From positions 1 to 64,000 of IMG/VR virus record IMGVR_UViG_3300030518_000006: a DNA stretch of 64,000 bases. One strand, given 5' to 3'. Positions 1 to 5,612 of this stretch are shown here, in pieces. Below the pieces are notes generated by a model. That model made no database searches, was not told where the DNA came from, and saw only the letters and a program-made list of their open reading frames with translations. Positions within the stretch are counted from its first letter, which is position 1. The number at the start of each line of letters is the position of its first letter. Origin of the DNA: a virus. Position numbers and translations under genes: made by a program.

Positions 1-295
1 ACGTCAGCACTAGACAGTGCCGTGGATATTCCGGCATCCTCTCCCCGCACGCGATCCATCCCCCTGCCGTCGCCGCTGGCCCAGGTGGGGCGGGGGCGCT
101 GGGCTCCAACTGAGCGATGCGATCCTCCAGCGCTTCATAGTCGTCGTACAGCACATAATTCGGCAGCATGGATTCCGGGCACGGGAAGTCCTCTATGGGC
201 CGCATGCCGTTGCCATCGGGATAGTATTTCTGCGGTGGATCTAGCGCCCCCTTCCCGGCATCGGGTTGGGGCGGCGGGGAGGGGAGGGAGGTCAC
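1..295 (-). CDS. DUF551-like phage protein, C-terminus outside window
   Basis: The frame opens with GTG at 295, in a GTGA overlap with the stop of the gene before it, and stays open to base 1, so 98 residues are visible. The first 75 are proline-rich with a short acidic helix. From W80 the pattern W-I-A-C-G-E-R-M-P-E followed by L-V-L is that of the short DUF551 family common in phages of Proteobacteria, whose function is unknown. It is the last visible gene of the leftward accessory operon. The start choice rests on the overlap only. Confidence 0.65.
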   Translation of the reverse strand, partial: MTSLPSPPPQPDAGKGALDPPQKYYPDGNGMRPIEDFPCPESMLPNYVLYDDYEALEDRIAQLEPSAPAPPGPAATAGGWIACGERMPEYPRHCLVLT

Positions 296-597
296 TTCTG
301 GCACGGGTTGTCTCCTGGTTCTTTATTGTGCTCTGGAATGCCCATATCTCTGGCGCGTTCATTCTGCCGCTCGCACCTTCCCAGCTCGCAGTGGCGAACC
401 AGGCACCGCTTACACATGGCGGAATCGCAATCATAACATCGGAACATCATAGTCATCGGCAGTATTTCATGGCAGCACGAGGACCACTCTACGGGCATCG
501 GCCAGCCGCACCTAAATTGCGGCATCGAGCTTTCATCGAAAGGATTTTTCTTCCAGCTATCGATTTTTGCCGGCGTAGGCCAGTCACGCGCGCTCAT
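292..597 (-). CDS. cysteine-rich small phage protein
   Basis: A 101-residue protein joined to its neighbours by ATGA (595-597) and GTGA (292-295) overlaps, which fixes both ends. Cysteines at 30, 41, 42, 54, 57, 62, 65, 70 and 75, with two CxxC pairs (54/57 and 62/65), suggest a small zinc-binding fold. The tail is charged. No family is recognised. Its place in the leftward early operon points to an accessory role, which is inference. Confidence 0.7.
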   Translation of the reverse strand: MSARDWPTPAKIDSWKKNPFDESSMPQFRCGWPMPVEWSSCCHEILPMTMMFRCYDCDSAMCKRCLVRHCELGRCERQNERARDMGIPEHNKEPGDNPCQK

Positions 598-1214
598 GTC
601 GCCTCCCTCTCCGTCCCATCGGAAATGATGATGCAGTTCCTTGCAATGGAGAGCAAGGCGTCACGGAAGGCTGGCGGGGTCCTACTCGCGGCCTTGCCGC
701 TGATCGTTGGCTTATTCGCAGCCTTGCCGCGCTGGTCGTGAAAGCCGATTTGATGGGTGCCGGTTGGGCGATCCCAGTTGAGGTCGGCAGGCGGATTATT
801 CCCACAGTAGTATAGCCACGTCCGCTTGCGTGCCTGATGGCCATATGCGGATTGCCAAACCTCACAGACGAACCCACCATGGCAGCATTGCTCCCATCCG
901 TGGTCGGCTGGGCTTTGTAGTCCATGCGCTGCCCATGCACGGGAGAACGCCGGATGCTCGAGTATTCCGCCGTAAGTCCTTACAGCAGCTAATGCGGACT
1001 TGAAGCATCCGCCATCGTTCCCTGGCCTATTATGCTCGCCACCCCACCTGGCGAAGTTCACAGCGGCGAATGCTCCCCATAACTGACATGGCGGATGCGC
1101 CACCACCGGATGCGGCCCGGCATATGTCCTGGCGTCCCGCGTAATGTCCCAGGGGTCAACGCCGGGGAGGTTGAAGTAGCAGCCGTTGGTTTCGACGTAG
1201 AGGGCGGCGATCAT
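594..1214 (-). CDS. DNA-methylase-like protein with a PPCQ motif
   Basis: A 206-residue protein. The start at 1214 is preceded by a strong GGAGGGGGG site about 8 bases upstream. Residues 1-45 read V-E-T-N-G-C-Y...V-D-P-W-D...V-V-A-H-P-P-C-Q, and later segments carry D-G-G-C, G-G-I-L-E-H-P and Y-G-H...R-K-T-W-L-Y. This matches a phage family often described as DNA-methylase-like: PPCQ occupies the place of the PCQ loop of C5 methylases or the PPY loop of amino-methylases. A SAM-binding FxGxG motif is not obvious, so activity is unproven. It ends in S-D-G-T-E-R-E, echoed in the small gene just upstream. Confidence 0.7.
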   Translation of the reverse strand: MIAALYVETNGCYFNLPGVDPWDITRDARTYAGPHPVVAHPPCQLWGAFAAVNFARWGGEHNRPGNDGGCFKSALAAVRTYGGILEHPAFSRAWAAHGLQSPADHGWEQCCHGGFVCEVWQSAYGHQARKRTWLYYCGNNPPADLNWDRPTGTHQIGFHDQRGKAANKPTISGKAASRTPPAFRDALLSIARNCIIISDGTEREAT

Positions 1215-1318
1215 ACCGTCGTCCCCCCCTCCGTCCCATCGGACATGATGACTGTGTGCCCCGGTTCGCCGGGTGAACGCCAGGTGAGGATGGGGAAGAG
1301 GGTGCCGGGGTGGGTCAC
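1211..1318 (-). CDS. 35-residue coupled small protein
   Basis: GTG at 1316-1318 overlaps the stop of the preceding gene (GTGA) and the stop at 1211-1213 overlaps the next ATG (ATGA), so this short frame fills the gap exactly. The product has a hydrophobic-aromatic first half (L-F-P-I-L-T-W) and ends T-V-I-M-S-D-G-T-E-G-G. That tail is nearly the same as the end of the next gene, and the encoding DNA also supplies the GGAG site of the next gene. It could simply be a coupling leader. Confidence 0.45.
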   Translation of the reverse strand: MTHPGTLFPILTWRSPGEPGHTVIMSDGTEGGTTV

Positions 1319-1587
1319 TTGGTCGCCTTGAGCGTCGCCTGGGCCCCATCCACCTGCCGCTGGAGTGCCGCCAGGTTCGCAGTCACGCAGTACGGGGAGT
1401 TGAGGATGATCTGCAGCGTCCGGGTGGTGTTCTCCAAGGCATGGCGGAGTTTGTCGATGTCGACCAGCATGGCGTCGAGCTCGTGCGTCGGGGCGTCGAC
1501 GAAGCAGCGCTCGTTGTACCCCGGGGCCTTCTTGCTGGCCTCGATCCGGTTGCGGAGGTTGGTGGTGGTGGTGGTGGCGGTGGTCAT
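1315..1587 (-). CDS. small helical phage protein
   Basis: A 90-residue protein starting in an ATGA overlap at 1587. A poly-threonine N-terminus (from a GTG/GGT repeat near 1560-1585) is followed by two predicted amphipathic helices: L-D-A-M-L-V-D-I-D-K-L-R-H-A-L near residue 40 and L-A-A-L-Q-R-Q-V near 72. A short coiled coil is likely. No family is recognised. Confidence 0.6.
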   Translation of the reverse strand: MTTATTTTTNLRNRIEASKKAPGYNERCFVDAPTHELDAMLVDIDKLRHALENTTRTLQIILNSPYCVTANLAALQRQVDGAQATLKATK

Positions 1588-1865
1588 TGCTTCTTCCCCG
1601 CGTTGAACGCCTCGATCTCCCGCAGCCTGCCGAGCGTCTCCTCACTCACGATACCCGTCGCCGGCAGGGGCTTGCTATCGATCGAGACCTTGACCGGCTT
1701 CTCGAACGTCACGAAGTAGAGGTCGTGCACCGGCAGCTTGGTTGCCGCGGCGAGTTCACCGAGGATGCGCAGGGCGTCAGCATCGGTGGGGAGCTTGTCG
1801 AGGGTGGCGATGACACGGCCCTTCGATGCCGAACTGACGCCGCAGGTGTGGAGGACGGTGGTCAC
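1584..1865 (-). CDS. hypothetical protein, GTG start
   Basis: About 93 residues if it begins at GTG 1863-1865, which overlaps the stop of the cupin-like gene (GTGA) and fits the spacing style of this operon. A longer frame reaches 1958 but would run deep into that gene. The sequence contains a L-P-T-D-A-D-A-L-R-I-L-G-E-L helix and ends with a helical R-L-R-E-I-E-A-F-N segment. Function unknown. Confidence 0.6.
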   Translation of the reverse strand: MTTVLHTCGVSSASKGRVIATLDKLPTDADALRILGELAAATKLPVHDLYFVTFEKPVKVSIDSKPLPATGIVSEETLGRLREIEAFNAGKKQ

Positions 1866-2464
1866 GCCGGCTTCCCTCCCACCACCGTCGTATGCTGCAC
1901 GAACTGCCGCCACGGCACGAACGGCTTGCCCGGCGGGAAGAACCCCCAGTCGTTGCACCGGACGCCGGTCTGCACCAGGGTCCAGGTGTCGGGGAGGGGG
2001 TTGGTGGCCATGTGGATCTCGGAGTAGCGCTTGGAGATCCGGTCACCCGCGCGTCGGGCGATCGTCGTCCAGAGCGCCTCCGCGGGTCCGATAGCGTGCT
2101 GCTCCCGGGCATGCCCATCGACGTCCCGGTAGAACCCGCTGCTCGCTGGCGGCCCGACCACCTCATCATACCCACCATTGAGGATCGTGGTCACGAAGTC
2201 ATACGGATGATTATGCAGCGCACCATCGTCGTCCCCACGGATGAACTGGTGCAGGACGATGCTCGAAGCCGAGCTGTAGCCATCCTCGTCCTTCTTGGGC
2301 GGGGTCAGCCAGTACCGGGCCAGGTAGGCGTCGGTGTCCTGGCGGCCGGGGATGACGATGTAGTGGCCCGCGGCAACGGCCTCGATCGCGGCGCGCTTGT
2401 ACCACGGTTGCCGGTGCGCGGGGAGATTGACCAGGTCGGAGAGGACTTCGGCGGGGGTAGGCAT
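1862..2464 (-). CDS. cupin-like phage protein
   Basis: A 200-residue protein. The centre reads L-H-Q-F-I-R-G-D-D-D-G-A-L-H-N-H-P-Y-D-F-V-T-T-I-L-N-G-G-Y-D-E, with histidines and acids spaced as in the first metal-binding motif of cupins. The C-terminal W-G-F-F-P-P-G-K-P-F-V-P-W segment is typical of a phage and bacterial cupin-like group. The fold is a six- to eight-stranded barrel that often binds a metal; the substrate cannot be told. It is followed by a GTGA-coupled gene. Confidence 0.65.
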   Translation of the reverse strand: MPTPAEVLSDLVNLPAHRQPWYKRAAIEAVAAGHYIVIPGRQDTDAYLARYWLTPPKKDEDGYSSASSIVLHQFIRGDDDGALHNHPYDFVTTILNGGYDEVVGPPASSGFYRDVDGHAREQHAIGPAEALWTTIARRAGDRISKRYSEIHMATNPLPDTWTLVQTGVRCNDWGFFPPGKPFVPWRQFVQHTTVVGGKPA

Positions 2465-2469
2465 GACGA

Positions 2470-2643
2470 TTATCCTCCACGTACGAACAGGTAGACGGCG
2501 CGGCCTATCCAGGTGAGTAAAATCAGCGTCGCCATCAGCGCGGCGAACCCCTCCCCCGGGTGATGCTTTGGGTTCTGTGATTCTGGAGGAGGCGTTCCTG
2601 AGGAGCGACGCGGCCCCTTGGTGTCGGCGTGGAAGACGGGCAT
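2470..2643 (-). CDS. small single-pass membrane protein
   Basis: 57 residues if started at ATG 2643, which has GGAG six bases upstream and a good sigma70-like promoter just beyond. The N-terminal 30 residues are polar with H-P-G-E-G. Residues about 35-55 (A-A-L-M-A-T-L-I-L-L-T-W-I-G-R-A-V-Y-L-F-V) form one membrane helix, followed by R-G-G. Function unknown. Confidence 0.6.
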   Translation of the reverse strand: MPVFHADTKGPRRSSGTPPPESQNPKHHPGEGFAALMATLILLTWIGRAVYLFVRGG

Positions 2644-2662
2644 GAGCAACTCCAATGCGCGG

Positions 2663-2691
2663 AGACTATGGAGTGACTATGGAGAAGTCAA
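2663..2691 (-). promoter_or_regulatory. sigma70-like promoter with tandem CTCCATAG repeats
   Basis: On the minus strand TTGACT (2691-2686) is separated by 17 bases from TAGTCT (2668-2663), placing the start of RNA about 13 bases before the ATG at 2643. The spacer and -10 element contain two 11-bp direct repeats beginning CTCCATAGTC. The same octamer recurs at 4778 and twice at 10840, so it may be a regulator site. Confidence 0.55.
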
Positions 2692-2770
2692 TGAACACTA
2701 CTCGCCGGGGCCTCCGGAGGTGTTGATCAGGTCGGGCGGGGTCGGGCCCTCGGGCAGCGGCGGGAAGAGG

Positions 2771-2893
2771 TTATGCGGCTATTCGTGATACCCGGGCAGT
2801 CTGCTGTGGTCGACTGATCTGGATGGCGCTCTCGCGAAGCGCTGCCAACTGCTCGGGGGTGAGCTCGGGCATTCCGTCCGCCGCGCGTTCCAT
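2771..2893 (-). CDS. short acidic-helical protein, start uncertain
   Basis: A 40-residue frame from ATG 2893; an inner ATG lies at 2872. The sequence M-P-E-L-T-P-E-Q-L-A-A-L-R-E-S-A looks like a genuine amphipathic helix. No good ribosome site precedes either start; a CGGAGG lies about 15 bases before 2893. Bases 2692-2770 carry no supported gene. Confidence 0.35.
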   Translation of the reverse strand: MERAADGMPELTPEQLAALRESAIQISRPQQTARVSRIAA

Positions 2894-2921
2894 GGGGGAG
2901 TAACCGCGCCTCCGGACATAG

Positions 2922-3566
2922 CTAGACTGATGGGGGGTAGCCCGCGGAGCCATCGACGCACTGCCCGAGCCCATCCGGGCCGCCCCCGAGCATGTGCGGT
3001 CGCCCCTCACTCATCAACGAGTCCAGCCCAAGGTCCTTCTCCCACTTCGCACACACGCTGGTGATCAGCTCGAGCGCTCCGGCCATGTCCGCATGATCGA
3101 GGATGCTGCCGGAGAAATTCGAGGAAATGCCATTACCGTCCCGCACCGAGATCGCCCAGCGGCCGATCTTGCGCAGATCAGCGGTGTCTGCCGTGGCGAC
3201 GGGGAAGAAGGAGTGGGCGACCAAGATCACCGTGCGATGGGTCGCCGGGACCACCCCGACCAGGCGCGTGGTGACGGCCGGGGGCGCCTTCTTAGGGCGG
3301 CTCACCAGGCCCAGCAGCACGGCGATCAGCTTGTCTGGCGAGGGCATCCCGTCCCATTCGGACTTGGACTTGATCTCGGCGATCATGTCCGGATCCAGGG
3401 CTAGGCCGAGCGGGCCGCCGGACATCATCGGCTGCTCGACATCGGTCAGGGCGAGCAGGCCGTGCCGGGTGAAGATGTCGGTGATGATGGATTCGACCGA
3501 GGTGAGGTGATGCGGGCTGTGGCCTGGCATGAGGTGGGAATAGGGAGAGAGGGCGGGGGAGGGCAT
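2922..3566 (-). CDS. hypothetical phage protein, 214 residues
   Basis: Starts at ATG 3566, 27 bases after the ribbon-helix-helix gene. The N-terminal 20 residues are low complexity. Residues 25-110 are helical, ending in P-D-K-L-I-A-V-L-L-G-L. A beta-type region follows (T-T-R-L-V-G-V-V-P-A-T-H-R-T-V-I-L-V-A-H-S-F-F-P), then a helical C-terminus. No domain family is recognised. It is second in the leftward operon, so it is probably expressed early. Confidence 0.65.
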   Translation of the reverse strand: MPSPALSPYSHLMPGHSPHHLTSVESIITDIFTRHGLLALTDVEQPMMSGGPLGLALDPDMIAEIKSKSEWDGMPSPDKLIAVLLGLVSRPKKAPPAVTTRLVGVVPATHRTVILVAHSFFPVATADTADLRKIGRWAISVRDGNGISSNFSGSILDHADMAGALELITSVCAKWEKDLGLDSLMSEGRPHMLGGGPDGLGQCVDGSAGYPPSV

Positions 3567-3592
3567 GGGTGGGGCGTCCGGAGGTGGGTGGG

Positions 3593-3949
3593 CTAGAAGG
3601 GCGGCGGCTCATCGACGGCCTGAGGCGGCGGCTGCCGCGGCGGCAGGTCGGCGGGCTTCTGGTAGGACCAGGAGGGGCCGGCGGGCGGGCGGGGCTCCGG
3701 TGGGGGAGGCGGCGAGGGCTGCATCGCGAGGGTCTGCTCGACCAGGGCGGCGTGGATGGCGGGCCAGTGGGTGGGGGAGCGCAGCGTGGTGACCAGGGTC
3801 TGGGCGAAGGTATCGGGGTGGCCGTCGAGGTAGACGGTCAGGGCCCGGCGCATGACATCCGGGACCGAGGTGCGATGTGCCTGGATATGAGCGTCGAGCT
3901 TTTCACGAAGGGTCGGCGGGAGTTGGACGGAGACCTGGCGCGCGGACAT
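3593..3949 (-). CDS. ribbon-helix-helix DNA-binding protein with proline-rich tail
   Basis: A 118-residue protein. Residues 5-50 read V-S-V-Q-L-P-P-T-L-R-E-K-L-D-A-H-I-Q-A-H-R-T-S-V-P-D-V-M-R-R-A-L-T-V-Y-L: a beta strand and two helices as in CopG/Arc-type repressors, with the strand expected to enter the major groove. The second half is proline-rich (P-S-P-P-P-P-P-E-P). It is the first gene of the leftward operon and lies 39 bp from a 20-bp palindrome that covers its likely promoter, so autoregulation is expected. A partition or plasmid-control role is an alternative. Confidence 0.75.
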   Translation of the reverse strand: MSARQVSVQLPPTLREKLDAHIQAHRTSVPDVMRRALTVYLDGHPDTFAQTLVTTLRSPTHWPAIHAALVEQTLAMQPSPPPPPEPRPPAGPSWSYQKPADLPPRQPPPQAVDEPPPF

Positions 3950-3954
3950 GGCGG

Positions 3955-4030
3955 CACGGTATTGTGGTACGGTATTTTGTACAGTGCTTTTTACTGTACA
4001 GTAAAAATACGGTAAAAGTACGGTAAAAGG
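3955..4030. promoter_or_regulatory. palindrome and TACGGTA repeat array (operator or iterons)
   Basis: TTTTTACTGTACAGTAAAAA at 3988-4007 is a perfect 20-bp palindrome. Around it are CACGGTATT (3955), TACGGTATT (3969), TACGGTAAAAG (4008-4018), TACGGTAAAAG (4019-4029) and GACGGTG (4030), the last ones 11 bp apart. On the minus strand TTTACT (4005-4000) and TACAAA (3981-3976), 18 bases apart, form a likely promoter for the ribbon-helix-helix gene. The palindrome sits on its -35 and spacer. Confidence 0.6.
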
Positions 4031-4073
4031 ACGGTGTTTGGGCGGTTCATAAACGAATTGGAATATCGCGATG

Positions 4074-4106
4074 ATCTCCTCAGCATCTCCTCAGCATCTC
4101 CTCAGG
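4074..4106 (+). repeat. three 11-bp tandem repeats ATCTCCTCAGC
   Basis: ATCTCCTCAGC occurs at 4074-4084 and 4085-4095, and with one last-base change at 4096-4106. The core ATCTCCTC returns inverted as GAGGAGAT at about 4159, 4369 and 4399. Confidence 0.8.
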
Positions 4107-4368
4107 CACCTATTTTTCACCTAACCTGTAGCCCGTCAGTAGGTTGTCGGCGAGGAAGTGAGGAGATAGTGAAACAGGGTTCCCTGAGTCTGGCCTGTTC
4201 CATTCACACAGCCCTCAAGTGAATCAATTGCACCAGTGCCAAATAGGAATGATGCAATCGTAGTAATATTTTTACACCTTGAAAAAGGTATGGGTAGGGT
4301 AGGGAAAACAGGTAGGAGATAGTCTGATTACAGTGTATTCCCTTATCGGAACAAGGTGAGCATCGATT

Positions 4369-4403
4369 GAGGAGATGGGGTGGAGATGGGGTGGAGATGA
4401 GGA
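4369..4403 (+). repeat. 11-bp tandem repeats GGAGATGGGGT
   Basis: GGAGATGGGGT is at 4371-4381 and 4382-4392, followed by GGAGATGAGGA at 4393-4403. Each unit holds the inverse of the ATCTCC core of the 4074 repeats, so the two arrays face each other across the AT-rich stretch. Confidence 0.75.
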
Positions 4404-4525
4404 GATCGCATATTGGAGTATGACAGTAAGAACCAGGAGTGGTAAGCATCATTGATGTGCATTCCACGAAGGTCTTGCCACCTCACCCCGGCCCGCCATA
4501 CTGACCCCTCCAGGAGACCCTGCCT

Positions 4526-4630
4526 ATGCCCTGGCCCCTCATCCTCCTCACCCCCGACGACTTCGCCGCCCGCCTCGACCTGACCAGCTCTGAGCGCCTG
4601 CAACTGGCAACGGGATGGCGCCCGGGGTAA
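4526..4630 (+). CDS. 34-residue small protein ahead of a hairpin
   Basis: ATG 4526 follows CAGGAGA with good spacing. The frame reads M-P-W-P-L-I-L-L-T-P-D-D-F-A-A-R-L-D-L-T-S-S-E-R-L-Q-L and ends at TAA 4628-4630. The stop lies inside the loop of a strong hairpin, which suggests a short leader gene or attenuator. D-D-F-A-A-R-L-D-L-T-S-S-E-R-L also resembles the first helices of a helix-turn-helix domain. Confidence 0.45.
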   Translation: MPWPLILLTPDDFAARLDLTSSERLQLATGWRPG

Positions 4631-4641
4631 CTCCCCGGGCG
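4619..4641 (+). terminator. GC hairpin after the 34-residue frame
   Basis: CGCCCGGGG (4619-4627), loop TAACT, CCCCGGGCG (4633-4641): a perfect 9-bp stem. Only TTG follows, so there is no run of T; it could be an attenuator or a Rho-type stop. Confidence 0.5.
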
Positions 4642-4777
4642 TTGCATGTCCAAAGGGTAGAGCGACCCTGCGTCCACCAGGCTGACGAGTCATGGCCCGG
4701 CCAGAAAGCTCTCGTACACGGCGGCAAGACGTCGATGGAACCCTGGGCCACACCCTGGGGTTTTCCATTTGCATGTA

Positions 4778-4794
4778 CTCCATAGTCTCTATGG
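4778..4794 (+). promoter_or_regulatory. CCATAG inverted repeat before the glycine-rich gene
   Basis: CTCCATAGTCT at 4778-4788 continues into CTATGG, giving CCATAG-TCT-CTATGG at 4780-4794. The octamer CTCCATAG is shared with the promoter at 2663 and the repeats at 10840. The next ATG is at 4819. Confidence 0.4.
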
Positions 4795-4818
4795 TGCCTC
4801 GTCACCAGGAGACATCCC

Positions 4819-5067
4819 ATGAGTGGAGGCGGTGGTGGTGGAGCAGGTGGCGTCGGCGGGGCCGGTGCTGGCATGGGGATCGGCGGCGGGGTGCATGGCG
4901 CACTGAGCGCGGCCCATGGTACCCACATCCGTGGGGAGCACGCACGGGCGAAGCTGGAAGGCCCGGAGGCGATCCCGATGGCCATCTTCCTGCTGGATGA
5001 GATCAACAAGGAGACCCAGGCCGCGATCAGCATGTCGCAGCCGTCGTCGGTCAATCTGCAGGTATGA
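4819..5067 (+). CDS. glycine-rich small protein
   Basis: 82 residues, with CAGGAGA eight bases before the ATG. Residues 3-30 are almost all glycine and alanine (two G runs, then A-G-M-G-I-G-G-G). The rest is a helical segment (H-A-R-A-K-L-E-G...P-M-A-I-F-L-L-D-E-I-N-K-E-T-Q). It is coupled by ATGA to the next gene, so the two products may act together. No family is recognised. Confidence 0.7.
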   Translation: MSGGGGGGAGGVGGAGAGMGIGGGVHGALSAAHGTHIRGEHARAKLEGPEAIPMAIFLLDEINKETQAAISMSQPSSVNLQV

Positions 5068-5261
5068 ACCCCCTGGTGGAATACGTCCAGATGTCGATTG
5101 CCCGCGGGGATCTCGACAACCGGATGCGCGAACTGCAGCAGCAGATCCTGGCCGGATTCGCGAATGGAGAGATCCGGCGCTACGTGATCGACGATGTCCT
5201 GGTCGAGGTCGACACGGGCGCCAGAACCATCCGTCTGCTGCCGGTCAAACGCCTCAGCTGA
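5064..5261 (+). CDS. small helical protein coupled to the glycine-rich gene
   Basis: 65 residues, starting in an ATGA overlap at 5064. Residues 5-35 make one long helix (R-M-R-E-L-Q-Q-Q-I-L-A-G-F). Then comes a small beta hairpin, Y-V-I-D-D-V-L-V-E-V-D...R-T-I-R-L-L-P-V. The product looks like a compact oligomer-forming protein; the role is unknown. Confidence 0.7.
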   Translation: MNPLVEYVQMSIARGDLDNRMRELQQQILAGFANGEIRRYVIDDVLVEVDTGARTIRLLPVKRLS

Positions 5262-5612
5262 CCACCCGTCTCTGGCGGTCCTAAGTCAACCGATTTTTGT
5301 CGGCACGCCAAACATACGGTTTTAACCGACCTCCGGTCTACACCCCACTTTTCTGCTTGCAGCGACCTGGAACGCTGACTAGGTTTTGCGCTCTGCCAAT
5401 CGTCAGGCGGAATGCAGTGAGCTGAGCCCAGCCCCTCCTGCAATCTGCATGATGCCGGCGCCAGTCCGCTTCGCCAGCGGATCTCGTTTCAGCAGCCCAT
5501 GTGCTGCGTTCCCCGCCCCGTCTTCCCCGGGGTTTGGTTTCGGCTGGCCCCGAACCCTGGGTGAGCGCGGTACGTCGACTGCTGCAACGGGCTTTCTTCA
5601 GGGAAGGTCAGC
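5262..5612 (+). promoter_or_regulatory. 351-bp leader before the replisome gene
   Basis: I see no gene here. Small hairpins are possible at 5261-5282 (GACC.CC / GG.GGTC), at 5290-5305 (CCGA / TCGG around a T run) and at about 5315-5330 (CGGTT / AACCG), so the first part may end transcription of the preceding pair. The last part holds GGAAGG seven bases before the ATG at 5613. A promoter is expected, but none matches the consensus well. Confidence 0.4.

Larger units (their letters stand above)
4031..4525. other. AT-rich non-coding control region, possible origin
   Basis: About 495 bases between the divergent leftward and rightward operons. Short open frames here lack ribosome sites and codon bias, so I call no gene. 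The stretch is distinctly richer in A and T than its surroundings (for example 4200-4350) and carries 11-bp tandem repeats at both ends. An origin of replication or a promoter hub is the best guess. Confidence 0.5.

Noticed and set aside
22-741. 239-codon open frame on the plus strand
   Set aside because: Lies opposite three coupled minus-strand genes with DUF551-like, zinc-like and methylase-like content.
2692-2770. Minus-strand continuation coding P-H-N-L-F-P-P-L-P-E-G-P after a TAG
   Set aside because: No start codon in the 26 codons between stops; would need a frameshift for which there is no other support.
4034-4222. 62-codon plus frame in the control region
   Set aside because: No ribosome site, repeats inside it explain part of the sequence, and composition is not like the real genes.
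5290-5335. Possible tRNA or small RNA
   Set aside because: Short inverted repeats exist but no cloverleaf, no T-loop consensus and no CCA.
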